Shown here piece by piece: positions 7,917 through 15,323 of a stretch of DNA of 64,000 nucleotides. Source of the stretch: DATKKG01 sp035543015 (GTDB taxonomy: Archaea > Thermoproteota > Nitrososphaeria > Conexivisphaerales > DTJL01); NCBI GenBank assembly GCA_035543015.1, contig DATKKG010000063.1:1-64000 (forward strand). Reading direction: 5' to 3'. The notes below the pieces were generated by a model. That model was given only the letters and a program-made list of their open reading frames with translations, was not told the DNA's origin and did no database searches. How positions within the stretch are numbered: position 1 is the first letter of the stretch; every line of letters starts with the position of its first letter. The position numbers were made by a program, and so were the translations under genes.

Positions 7917-9281
7917 GTGGGAAAGCTCTTCGGAACCAATGGGATCAGAGGCATTCCCGGGAAGGACTTGACCGACGATCTTGTGGTCAAGGTGGGCAGG
8001 GCTGTCGGCATCAAGCTCGGAAAGGAGATAGTGGTGGGGTGCGACGGCCGGACCAGCAGCCCGAGGTTGTCTCACCTCATCGCGACGGCGATCAACTCGG
8101 TGGGTTCCAACGTCCATTACGTGGGGCTGGCCCCGACGCCCGCCATCCAGCTGTACGCGGGCAGCGGCAAGTTCGACGGAGCGGTCATCATCACGGCTTC
8201 TCACAACCCCCCAGAGTTCAACGGGATCAAGGTGATGGGCCCCAACGGCGTGGAGATCCCCAGGGGAGTCGAGACCGAAATCGAGGCCATCGTGGACTCA
8301 GGCTCGAAGCCCGTCGAGGGAGGCATCGGCTCCTTCAAGGAAGAAGGCGGGGTCATGGACCTGTACGTGAGGAAGATCATTGCGAAGGTCGACGCGGCAG
8401 CGATAAGGAAGCGAGCCTTCACGATAGTCGTGGACGCAGGGAACGGAGCTCAGAGCGTTTCCGCGCCCAAGCTCTTTGGAGAGCTGGGGTGCAAGGTCAT
8501 CCCCGTCTTCTGCGAAGTGGACGGCCGGTTCCCCGGCAGGGGATCAGAGCCCGTCGCCGAGAAGCTCACCAAACTCGTGGAGACGGTAAGGAAGGAGAAG
8601 GCCGACCTGGGTGTGGCGTTCGACGGCGACGGTGACCGCGTGGTGTTCTGCGACGAGAACGGGAAGCTGTACACGGGAGACAGGTCCGGAGCGCTCCTCC
8701 TGGACTTCATCCTCTCCAAGAAGAGGGGACAGAAGGTGGTCACAACCGTAGCCACCTCCAACATCGTGGAGCATGTGGTCACGGAACATGGCTCCAAGCT
8801 CATCAAGATCAGGGTGGGCAGCGTGGACGTCACGGAAAGGATGCTGAAGGAGGGGGCCATCGCCGGGCTCGAAGAGAACGGGGGCTTCTTCTACCTCCCG
8901 CATCAGCCCGTGAGAGACGGGGGGATGACGTCCTCCCTGATGCTGGACGCCCTGGCGCACTGGGGAGTGTCGATGTCGGAGGCCATGCGGCGGCTGCCGC
9001 TCTACCACCAGCGCAAGAGCAAGCTCGAATGCCCCAACCCTCTGAAGAAGGCCGTCCTGGAAGAGGTCAAGAGGGCCGCGGACGGGGAACTGGACCTTAC
9101 GGACGGTGTCAGGATCGACTTCGACGATGGCTCCTGGGTCATAGTGCGGCCCAGCGGAACGGAGCCGCTCGTCAGGGTCTTCTCGGAGTCCACCGACGAA
9201 GAGAAGGCGGAGGAGCTCTTCGAAAGATACTTCACGTTGGTCGAAGGCAGCATAAAAAAACTGCAGAAAAGCGCGACTTAA
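7917..9281 (+). CDS. glmM: Phosphoglucosamine / phosphohexose mutase
   Basis: The 454-residue alpha-D-phosphohexomutase starts at GTG 7917, directly downstream of a TATA box. It shows the four-domain signature in order: FGTNGIRG at 5-12, the phosphoserine loop TASHNPPE with Ser95, the metal loop FDGDGDR near residue 237, the sugar loop GLEENGGFFY near 320 and the phosphate loop RPSGTEP near 415. FGTNGIRG and GLEENGG are the forms usual in archaeal GlmM/ManB, which interconvert glucosamine-6-P and -1-P or mannose-6-P and -1-P for UDP-GlcNAc or GDP-mannose. A second homologue lies at 10560-11867, so the two may differ in sugar. The stop overlaps the convergent small gene by 4 bases. Confidence 0.9.
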   Translation: MGKLFGTNGIRGIPGKDLTDDLVVKVGRAVGIKLGKEIVVGCDGRTSSPRLSHLIATAINSVGSNVHYVGLAPTPAIQLYAGSGKFDGAVIITASHNPPEFNGIKVMGPNGVEIPRGVETEIEAIVDSGSKPVEGGIGSFKEEGGVMDLYVRKIIAKVDAAAIRKRAFTIVVDAGNGAQSVSAPKLFGELGCKVIPVFCEVDGRFPGRGSEPVAEKLTKLVETVRKEKADLGVAFDGDGDRVVFCDENGKLYTGDRSGALLLDFILSKKRGQKVVTTVATSNIVEHVVTEHGSKLIKIRVGSVDVTERMLKEGAIAGLEENGGFFYLPHQPVRDGGMTSSLMLDALAHWGVSMSEAMRRLPLYHQRKSKLECPNPLKKAVLEEVKRAADGELDLTDGVRIDFDDGSWVIVRPSGTEPLVRVFSESTDEEKAEELFERYFTLVEGSIKKLQKSAT

Positions 9282-9454
9282 GTTAGCCCCAGTTCGGGGA
9301 ACTTGGCCTGCGGAACGCCCAACTCGCTCTGAAGGGTCCTTATCCTTCCGGCGTACTCCTTCATCTTCTCCTTGTCGTTCTGGACCTTAGCGATCTTGTA
9401 TGCTTTCCAGGCCTTCTTCAAAGCTCCCCAAGTCTGTCCTTTCGTGTAAGGCAT
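9278..9454 (-). CDS. Small conserved basic protein, function unknown
   Basis: I choose the ATG at 9454 (58 residues, MPYTKGQTWGALKKAW...). A longer frame to 9529 would begin before the transcript, since a good TATA box (minus-strand GTTATATTT, 9490-9498) lies between. The product is one long, strongly charged helical segment rich in Lys (KAYKIAKVQNDKEKMKEYAG) with a hydrophobic spacing suited to a two-helix hairpin, then a Pro-rich tail. No domain is recognised. Its good promoter, normal base use and 4-base tail-to-tail overlap with glmM suggest a real gene. Confidence 0.6.
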   Translation of the reverse strand: MPYTKGQTWGALKKAWKAYKIAKVQNDKEKMKEYAGRIRTLQSELGVPQAKFPELGLT

Positions 9455-9489
9455 GAGAGATTCCTCGAGACGTACATCTCTCATGTCCG

Positions 9490-9498
9490 AAATATAAC
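9490..9498 (-). promoter_or_regulatory. TATA box of the small basic protein gene
   Basis: The minus strand reads GTTATATTT about 40 bases before ATG 9454 and inside any longer frame, so it decides the start choice. Confidence 0.5.
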
Positions 9499-9600
9499 CG
9501 TTTCGCGTCTCGCATCGCGACAAGGGCAAGAGACGAACGCCCCAACGACTAGCCGTGTAGGATTGCCGTGCATGCGACGGGCATTATCGGCATCAGGAGG

Positions 9601-10563
9601 CTACCTTAGGTGAACCCAGCCTTCGGCGGCGATGACCTTGTGGCGGCGAGTTCCGGGGGACGCGTATTCCACCCCCGCACCGCCGTCCGCGGCATGGCCG
9701 AAGGGATAGAGCTCCGAGACCATGGTCTCGGCGATGACGGACGCCCGCCTCAGCTTGGCGGGGGGGACGCAGAGGACGGCTTCGTACTCCTCCCCTCCGT
9801 GAAGGACGAGGTCTAGCGGATCGAGGCCAGCCGCGGAGACGGCCTTAACGAACGCCCGGTCAGCGGGGAGCCGTTCCATGACGAAGCGTTTCCGGCTCTG
9901 CCTGGAGAGCTCGTTCAGTGTAACTGCCAGGCCGTCGCTCGAGTCCATTGAGGCGTGAACGCACCCTCCGTCGATGAGGGAACGACATAGACCATTCTTC
10001 GGGGAGGGCTCGTAGACGCTGGCGAGGGACGATGAGAGCAGGGACCTTGGAAGGGGCGTCCCCTCCAGCAGGTGCCTGAGCCCCAGGGCTGTCCTGCCGA
10101 ACGGCCCGGTGGCTACGAGGACGTCGCCGACCTGGGCGCCGCTCCGCCGCACCATCCTGTCAGATTGGCCCACCATCGCGACGTCGACGACGAAGTCGAG
10201 GGATTCGTTGACGTCACCTCCGACGATTGGGACGCCGTATTCCACGCTGGCGTCGCGGAGGCCGGAGGCGATCTGCTTCATCTCGGTCTCCAGGGCCATC
10301 TTTCGAGGGACGCCCAGCGAGACCATGAAACCCAGGGCCTCGGCGCCCTTGCAGAGCAGGTCCGAGAGGCACGCCACGACTGCCTTTCTGGAGGCCTGCC
10401 TGAGCGTCATCCCCGGGGGAAGATCCGTCGAGCCGACGAACATGTCGGTCTTCAGGACAAGGTAGCCCTTCCCTCGTTTAATGAAGGAGACGTCATCGAG
10501 GAGGTCGGTTTTCTGGAAGCTGAAAGTCTCGCGGATGAGCTCTATTATGTCCAGCTCGTTCAG
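9601..10563 (-). CDS. thiL: Thiamine-monophosphate kinase, apparently starting at CTG
   Basis: ThiL phosphorylates thiamine phosphate to thiamine diphosphate with ATP. The first ATG (10443) would remove the N-terminal strand and Asp-rich metal loop. In-frame translation upstream reads NELDIIELIRETF, LLDDVSFIKRG and YLVLKTDMF, the normal ThiL beginning, back to a CTG at 10563-10561. No ATG, GTG or TTG exists between the upstream in-frame TGA and 10443. The CTG overlaps the stop of the mutase gene as CTGA and is preceded by GGAGGG with about nine bases spacing. The result is 320 residues, normal for the family. Other ThiL marks are VGGDVNES and MDSSDGLAVTLNEL. Function is confident; the CTG start is inference from frame, family and ribosome site. 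Confidence 0.85.
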   Translation of the reverse strand: MNELDIIELIRETFSFQKTDLLDDVSFIKRGKGYLVLKTDMFVGSTDLPPGMTLRQASRKAVVACLSDLLCKGAEALGFMVSLGVPRKMALETEMKQIASGLRDASVEYGVPIVGGDVNESLDFVVDVAMVGQSDRMVRRSGAQVGDVLVATGPFGRTALGLRHLLEGTPLPRSLLSSSLASVYEPSPKNGLCRSLIDGGCVHASMDSSDGLAVTLNELSRQSRKRFVMERLPADRAFVKAVSAAGLDPLDLVLHGGEEYEAVLCVPPAKLRRASVIAETMVSELYPFGHAADGGAGVEYASPGTRRHKVIAAEGWVHLR

Positions 10564-11867
10564 GCCGAGTCGCCCTCCGGCTTCATCGCGTTGGTGAGGA
10601 TCAGCTTCGCTTCATCGACCGCGGCGTCCAGGTCTTCCGGGTTCCGGACCTCCACTGATATCCTCACCACGTCCTCGGTCCTCGAAGGCCTGTACAGGAT
10701 CCAGCCGTGCCTGCCGTCGATCCTGACGCCGTCCAGCGCAATGGAGCCCGGATGGCTCGCCCTGATGGCGTCGATGGCCTTGGAGAAGGCTGACCGGTCG
10801 GCTCCGAACTTGATCCTCCGGAGGGCGTACTTGGGGATCTCCTGCATGACGTCGTTGAGAGACGTCCCTCTCAGGGTCCTCACGAGGAAGGCCGCCGCCA
10901 GGAGGCCATCCCTGCAGTAGCTGAACTCTGGGAAGATCACCCCTCCGCTGCTTCCCTCCCCTCCCAGCGAGGAACCGGTCTCGAGCATGGTCTTAACCAC
11001 GTTCGCCTCTCCCACCGGGGCCAGGATGACCTTGCCGCCCTTCCTGTGGACGATGTCGAAGACGGAGCTGGACGTGTCGACGCTCATGGTCACCGTGTCT
11101 CCCTCCTTCACGTTCTGCAGCGCCATAAGAGAGAACGTGTCGTCGGGTTGCAGCTTCGCGCCCCCGGCGTCCATGATGACGAGCCTGTCGCCGTCGCCGT
11201 CGAAAGCGAAGCCGACGTCGCAGCCTTGGCTCATCACTTCGTCAGAAAGCTCACCAAGTGGGTCTTCGGTAGGATCGATCGCCCGGTTGAACGCCCCAGC
11301 TCTCATGTTGATGGCGTGTACTTCGGCGCCCATCAGCTCGAAGAGCTGGGTCGCCGACTTGGTTGCGCTGCCGCCGCCCAGGTCCAGGGCGACCTTCACC
11401 CCGGTGCCCGAGTCTGGGCCCACCTTCCTGAGGATGTCGTCGTAGTAGGGGGAGGATGCGGGCTGGACCCTGCCGGGCGCAAGCGACGGATGGGAGTGCC
11501 GTATGGCGGCGAGTTCCTCCTCCCCCGTGCCCGTCCCGGCCTTGGTGATGAACTTCAGTCCGTTCCATTCAGGGGGGTTATGGGAAGCGGTGACCATTAT
11601 GGCGCCGTCGACGCCGGAGACCCTGACGTACCTGAATATCTCCGGAGTCGTCACCAGGCCCAGACGGTGAACCACGCACCCGGAGCCGACCAGGGCGTCA
11701 ACGACGGCTTTCAGGAGATGTTCGGACGACGGCCGCGTATCGCAGCCCACGGCGATGTCTCCCCCGTCGGAATAGGCTGCGAACCTCGAGGCCCAGCTCT
11801 TGACGTACGGGATGGTCAGGTCCGAGCCATATATGCCCCGAAGCCCAGAAATGGATTCTATGACCAA
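10560..11867 (-). CDS. Second phosphohexomutase (phosphomannomutase/phosphoglucosamine mutase family)
   Basis: The 435-residue product starts at TTG 11867. The phosphoserine loop TASHNPPEWNG has Ser95, the same position as in the mutase at 7917, and the metal loop FAFDGDGDR follows near 230. The sugar-recognition loop reads GGEGSSGGVIF rather than the GLEENGGFF of its neighbour, and the phosphate loop YRPSRTED replaces the usual RPSGTEP. These differences in the two loops that choose the sugar and hold its phosphate suggest a separate substrate. It is followed by thiL with a 4-base overlap, so it leads a two-gene operon. A minus-strand TATA (TCTTAAAAGG, 11901-11910) stands about 38 bases upstream. 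Confidence 0.85.
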   Translation of the reverse strand: MVIESISGLRGIYGSDLTIPYVKSWASRFAAYSDGGDIAVGCDTRPSSEHLLKAVVDALVGSGCVVHRLGLVTTPEIFRYVRVSGVDGAIMVTASHNPPEWNGLKFITKAGTGTGEEELAAIRHSHPSLAPGRVQPASSPYYDDILRKVGPDSGTGVKVALDLGGGSATKSATQLFELMGAEVHAINMRAGAFNRAIDPTEDPLGELSDEVMSQGCDVGFAFDGDGDRLVIMDAGGAKLQPDDTFSLMALQNVKEGDTVTMSVDTSSSVFDIVHRKGGKVILAPVGEANVVKTMLETGSSLGGEGSSGGVIFPEFSYCRDGLLAAAFLVRTLRGTSLNDVMQEIPKYALRRIKFGADRSAFSKAIDAIRASHPGSIALDGVRIDGRHGWILYRPSRTEDVVRISVEVRNPEDLDAAVDEAKLILTNAMKPEGDSA

Positions 11868-11900
11868 GGAGCTCTCCTTTGGACAGGCTAGGACCCGAGA

Positions 11901-11910
11901 CCTTTTAAGA
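11901..11910 (-). promoter_or_regulatory. TATA box of the mutase-thiL operon
   Basis: The minus strand reads TCTTAAAAGG, the same TTTTAAGA-type element seen before several other genes of this window, about 38 bases before the TTG start at 11867. Confidence 0.5.
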
Positions 11911-11957
11911 GTAGGGTAGCAGGCGGTCCCGTTCGAACGCTCAACGAAACAACAACA

Positions 11958-11965
11958 GTTATTAT
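11958..11965 (+). promoter_or_regulatory. TATA box of the tRNA-Thr gene
   Basis: The AT-only run gttattat is centred 28 bases before the first base of the tRNA at 11990, the spacing expected for direct initiation at a tRNA 5' end or a few bases upstream. Confidence 0.5.
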
Positions 11966-11989
11966 CCCGACCTTGAGATGCTCAACCGA

Positions 11990-12129
11990 GCCCCAGTAGC
12001 TCAGCGGTGGAGCAAACCATCCCGTGGAGCTCACTCGCCTCGTATCCCGACCGTCCGTGCAAGATCGAACGGGAGAGCGATAGGTCGGGGGTCCAAAGGA
12101 ACACAGGTCTGGAATTCCCCCCTGGGGCT
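11990..12129 (+). tRNA. tRNA-Thr (anticodon CGT) interrupted by three introns
   Basis: Acceptor halves GCCCCAG (11990-11996) and CTGGGGC (12122-12128) pair fully and are followed by T73, but lie 140 bases apart. Removing 12016-12034 (19 bases), 12045-12075 (31) and 12098-12115 (18) gives a 72-base tRNA with every stem complete: D stem GCTC/GAGC, anticodon stem ATCGC/GCGAT, loop CTCGTAA with CGT at 12041-12043, variable AGGTC, T stem GGGGG/CCCCC. Each junction fits archaeal bulge-helix-bulge rules: central helices GAGC/GCTC, CTCG/CGGG and TCCA/TGGA, with 3-base bulges AAA/ACT, TAT/AGA and AAG/ATT, each cut after its second base. Intron positions are 27/28, 37/38 and 59/60. The T loop reads TCCAAAT, with C at position 55. 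The inner helix of intron 2 is weak. Confidence 0.85.
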
Positions 12130-12227
12130 CTCAAAGAATCGCCTGCCTAGCCCTTGCGACTGGAGGGGTGTTTCGGGACTCAGGGCGGCACAAAGCTTTA
12201 ATCCTCACGTATTGGGTTTTCGGCTGG

Positions 12228-12312
12228 GCGGGGGTCGCCCAGCCTGGTCAAAGGCGTAGGCCTGAGGCGCCTATCCAGTAGTGGTTCGTGGGTTCGAATC
12301 CCACCCCCCGCA
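12228..12312 (+). tRNA. tRNA-Leu (anticodon GAG), with CCA encoded at 12313-12315
   Basis: An 85-base class II tRNA without intron. Acceptor GCGGGGG/CCCCCGC, anticodon stem TAGGC/GCCTA with the loop CTGAGGC (anticodon at 12264-12266), a long variable arm, T stem GTGGG/CCCAC with the loop TTCGAAT, and A73. The acceptor and T arms are the same as in the tRNA-Leu(TAG) at 48169. It is probably transcribed with the tRNA-Thr gene 98 bases upstream. Confidence 0.95.
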
Positions 12313-12475
12313 CCATCATTTCCTGCGTTGCAGCGCGAGCAATTCCTTGCGCTGGCGCAGCACACGCACAATTCGCGGGCTCCGGCCAGCCGCCTTCCTT
12401 CCGTCACGGCTCGGCGACGAAGGAGACTCGATGCAGATGGGCTCGAACTCGGCGCCTTGGCCATCTTCTGAATCG

Positions 12476-12497
12476 GACTCCTCCTTACGAGGGAGTC
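12476..12497. terminator. Hairpin spanning the stop codon of the TMEM175-like gene
   Basis: GACTCC and GGAGTC, six complementary bases, flank a 10-base loop that contains the stop codon of the leftward gene. A hairpin here could end transcription or protect the 3' end. There is no T-run next to it, so the call is tentative. Confidence 0.3.
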
Positions 12498-13150
12498 GTT
12501 GACGCTTCGCTGGTCTGCTTCCTCTTCGCCGACTTTCTCCTCAACGCCCCCAACCATATCACCGCCAGAGCTACCAGCCACAGGTCAGTCCGAAGGAATG
12601 TCCTCCCGACGAATACCTTATCGAAGGCCGGAAGAGCCGAGATGATGAATATGCCCGCCGAGGCTAGAGCGGTTGTGGCCTCGCCCCGGAGATCGCTGAT
12701 CATGGCCTTTGGGACGAGCCTCTTCTGTTCATCGGCGAGGGCCAGAGTAAAGACCCCAATCACCAGCAGGATGGCCCCCAGATCGAAGCCGTAGAGGGCG
12801 GATGCGGCGTCCTTGACATCGAGGGCGACCTCGGCGGCCGAGTTGCCCGACCTGAGGAGATTGAAGAGGAAGGGCTCGATGGAGACGGAGAACAGGAGGA
12901 GCGCGTTCAGGAAAAGCATCCGCCCGTTCTCGACCGGAAGGACGGACATCACGCGGGTGTAGCGAAGCCAGACAGAAATCAGGACGATGAAGTTGAAGCC
13001 AAAGGTGAGGATATCGCTGTAAAGGTTTGAGATGCTCGTTGGCGGGCTGCCGATGAGCGCGACGGCTCCGATTGACAGCGCTAGGCCGAACACGAGGTCC
13101 GAAAGAGACTCGATCCTAGGCCTGGGCATGTCGTGAGGCTCTCCGCTCAA
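12485..13150 (-). CDS. TMEM175/DUF1211-like integral membrane protein (possible K+ channel)
   Basis: The 221-residue protein has six predicted hydrophobic segments (about 18-36, 45-61, 77-97, 122-137, 159-175 and 190-205) and a basic C-terminal tail. The first begins RIESLSDLVFGLALSIGAVAL, corresponding to the R..xFSD.VFAIAITLL start of TMEM175-family proteins, in which the FSD triad helps form the pore. Here Phe is replaced by Leu (LSD). One six-helix repeat would assemble as a tetramer as in prokaryotic TMEM175. Potassium transport is known for the family and only inferred here. The start is TTG 13150, with ATG 13129 possible; a minus-strand TATA (GTTTATAATG) lies near 13180. Confidence 0.6.
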   Translation of the reverse strand: MSGEPHDMPRPRIESLSDLVFGLALSIGAVALIGSPPTSISNLYSDILTFGFNFIVLISVWLRYTRVMSVLPVENGRMLFLNALLLFSVSIEPFLFNLLRSGNSAAEVALDVKDAASALYGFDLGAILLVIGVFTLALADEQKRLVPKAMISDLRGEATTALASAGIFIISALPAFDKVFVGRTFLRTDLWLVALAVIWLGALRRKSAKRKQTSEASTTPS

Positions 13151-13207
13151 ATGCTTCCACTGATGTAGCGAAAGAAGCCCATTATAAACAGCCCGTCGAG
13201 GCGGCTG

Positions 13208-14758
13208 CTAGCTGACGTTTACCGTCACGTAGTGCCAGCCGGTGGCGCCGGCCGGGAAAGGGTCCGCCACGGACTCGGTCTGGAGGTTGCCCTCCCCGTC
13301 CGTCGCCCTCACTATGACGTCGTAGGTGCCCTTCGCCGTCGGGGTCCAGTCCAGGGACCAGAGGACCCAGGAGTTCGTGGACAGCGGAGAGACGAGGTTC
13401 GCCGGCGTCCAGGTGTTGGCCTTGTCGGTGCTGACCTCCACCTTCGATATCCCCCTGTCTCCCGCGAAGGCCACCCCGGCGATGGTCACGGCGCTTCCAA
13501 CCGTCACCTGGCTCGGGCTCTCCAGCCCGAACTTGTCCGCCAGAGGATCGCGTCCCAGGCTCACTATGGTCGAGCCGGTCTGGTACCTCGCTTCGTTTGC
13601 CCAGCCCGACCGCTGCCAGAAGCCCTGGTAGGTCTGGTCGGTCAAGGATATCTCGACGATCCACTTCGGATTCATCATCCCGTAGTATCCCGGGACGATG
13701 GCGCGCAGGGGGTAGCCGTGGCTCTGTGGCAAGGGGGACCCGTTCATCTGGTACGCCAGGATGGCGCCGTCCTCGAGCCCCTTGCTCAGAGGGACGCCGA
13801 CGTCGTACTGGTCGGAGCACTTGAAAACCACGTAGGTGGCCGAGCCCTGCACCCCTGCCCTGGAGAGGACGTCCTTCAGCTTCACGCCCTTCCACTTGGC
13901 CGTGCTCATGAGGTCCCCCCCGATGTTGTTGCTGACGCATTCCAGGGTGTTGTACTGCTCCACGGCCGGGAGCGCCGTCAGGTCGTCATATGTGAGGGTC
14001 AGGGGGTTGTCCACCAGCCCTCCCACCTTCAGGGTCCAACCAGAGCTCTGCACCGACGGGGGGAAGATGTTTATGTCCACGCGGTAGAAGCGGTCATTCG
14101 AAGTCACCTCGCTCCCAAAGAAGGCCGAGATGTCGCTGGAGGCCATGTCCCCCTTCTGCAGAGAGCTGAGGCCCAGGTAGGCTAGGGCGGCTGCCACGAC
14201 CAGGGCGGCCCCGGAGGCGATGATCAGGCGTCTCCGCCTGTCGACCGGCCTGAAGTCCTCGGGAGTGATCTCTCTGCTGGCGGGGAGGTACCTCGCTTCA
14301 AGGAAGCCCAACGAGAGCCCGAAGAGGAGCTGCGGGAAGACCAGCTCGAACGCCAGAACCGGCGCGGACACTGGCTGAGAGTTGACCCTGGCGACCGAAA
14401 GGAAGAGGCCTGAGAGGGCCAGCAGCACGGCGTAGGAGAGGGCGAAGGCGACGAGTGCCCTGACCGGGGGCCGGTCACCGTAGACGGCGCCGAGCCTTGC
14501 CGAAAGGAGAGCCAGGAGCCCGTAGATCAAAAGGCTGACGGCGATGGCCACGGCATAGGTGGTGTACTTCGCCAGAGAGCCCAGGGCCTCCACTGCCCCG
14601 GACTCGAGTTGGCCTGGGACCGAGGAGAAGAAAGCCTGCGAGGCGATCTCGGGCAGGAACGAGCCTCCCGCATACATCCTCAACACGAACGATAGCCCAA
14701 GGGCCAGCGCTCCGGCTGCCACCCCCAGACCGAACACCTTCAATCTCGCGCTGACCAT
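13208..14758 (-). CDS. Membrane-anchored sulfite-oxidase-family molybdopterin oxidoreductase
   Basis: The 516-residue protein joins two parts. Residues 1-200 carry about five membrane segments (7-27, 65-88, 101-123, 133-152, 178-197). Residues 210-405 are the oxidoreductase molybdopterin domain, with the cofactor-ligating Cys at about 274 in TLECVSNNIGG, then KWKGVKLKDVL and a YPLRAIVPGYYGMMNPKW segment (quoted as PLRAIVPG and GMMNPKW). Residues 415-516 form the Ig-like dimerisation domain of sulfite oxidases (VTIAGVAFAGDRG, KVEVSTD). Family members oxidise sulfite or reduce S- and N-oxides. The catalytic part should face outside if the fifth helix acts as an anchor. No heme domain or partner redox gene lies nearby, so the electron acceptor is unknown. 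Confidence 0.85.
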   Translation of the reverse strand: MVSARLKVFGLGVAAGALALGLSFVLRMYAGGSFLPEIASQAFFSSVPGQLESGAVEALGSLAKYTTYAVAIAVSLLIYGLLALLSARLGAVYGDRPPVRALVAFALSYAVLLALSGLFLSVARVNSQPVSAPVLAFELVFPQLLFGLSLGFLEARYLPASREITPEDFRPVDRRRRLIIASGAALVVAAALAYLGLSSLQKGDMASSDISAFFGSEVTSNDRFYRVDINIFPPSVQSSGWTLKVGGLVDNPLTLTYDDLTALPAVEQYNTLECVSNNIGGDLMSTAKWKGVKLKDVLSRAGVQGSATYVVFKCSDQYDVGVPLSKGLEDGAILAYQMNGSPLPQSHGYPLRAIVPGYYGMMNPKWIVEISLTDQTYQGFWQRSGWANEARYQTGSTIVSLGRDPLADKFGLESPSQVTVGSAVTIAGVAFAGDRGISKVEVSTDKANTWTPANLVSPLSTNSWVLWSLDWTPTAKGTYDVIVRATDGEGNLQTESVADPFPAGATGWHYVTVNVS

Positions 14759-14915
14759 GTCGACGCACCCGGCCCAGGTGGGCCGTGCTGACTACGACCG
14801 CCATCTTGAGTCTAATTAGGGTTGTCGAGCTTCTCGCGCTTCGGGGTTGCGCGAGCCCGGGTACGGGGGCAAAGCATTTCTCCTTCCAGAGCCCGAGGTC
14901 TGGCTGAGTCAGACC

Positions 14916-15278
14916 ATGGTGATCAGGCTAAAGCGCGTATACGACCCGAGCTCCGAGGAGGACGGAGAACGGTTCCTTGTGGACAGGTTATGGCCAAGGG
15001 GGGTTTCCAGGGAGAGGCTGGGGATCGTCGCATGGGCTAGGGAGGCGGCCCCTAGCTCGGGGCTCCGAATATGGTATGGGCACGACCCGTCAAAGTGGGC
15101 CGAGTTCAGGGAGAGGTACTTCCGGGAGCTCGAAGGCAGGCCGGAGGCCTGGAAGCCTTTGCTTGAGGCCGCCGAGAAGGGCACGATAACGCTACTCTTC
15201 TCCAGCAGGGAGCCGCGAATCAACAACGCCGTCGCCCTGAAGGAATACCTCGAAGCCAGGCTGCCCGTACGCCGCTAA
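14916..15278 (+). CDS. DUF488 family protein
   Basis: I start this 120-residue protein at ATG 14916 (MVIRLKRVYDPSSEEDG), which matches the usual start and length of DUF488. A frame from 14847 adds 23 residues of no family character. Marks are RFLVDRLWPRGVSRE, RIWYGHDPSKWAEFRERY and ITLLFSSREPRINNAVALKEYL (quoted as LLFSSREP and NNAVALKEYL). DUF488 proteins are small, soluble and uncharacterised; a nucleic-acid or nucleotide role has been suggested from structure but not shown. It stands between the sulfite-oxidase-like gene (opposite strand) and mscL. Confidence 0.85.
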   Translation: MVIRLKRVYDPSSEEDGERFLVDRLWPRGVSRERLGIVAWAREAAPSSGLRIWYGHDPSKWAEFRERYFRELEGRPEAWKPLLEAAEKGTITLLFSSREPRINNAVALKEYLEARLPVRR

Positions 15279-15323
15279 GCATTTAGCGGAGCCATACGTG
15301 GCTTGAAGTGAGGAGAACGTACC

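Noticed and set aside
12430..12500. T-loop-like gctcgaact that suggested a further tRNA on the minus strand
   Set aside because: No T stem, acceptor stem or anticodon arm can be formed around it.
12198..12581. Leftward frame containing GGIRTHEPLLDRRL
   Set aside because: Antisense translation of the tRNA-Leu gene at 12228-12312.
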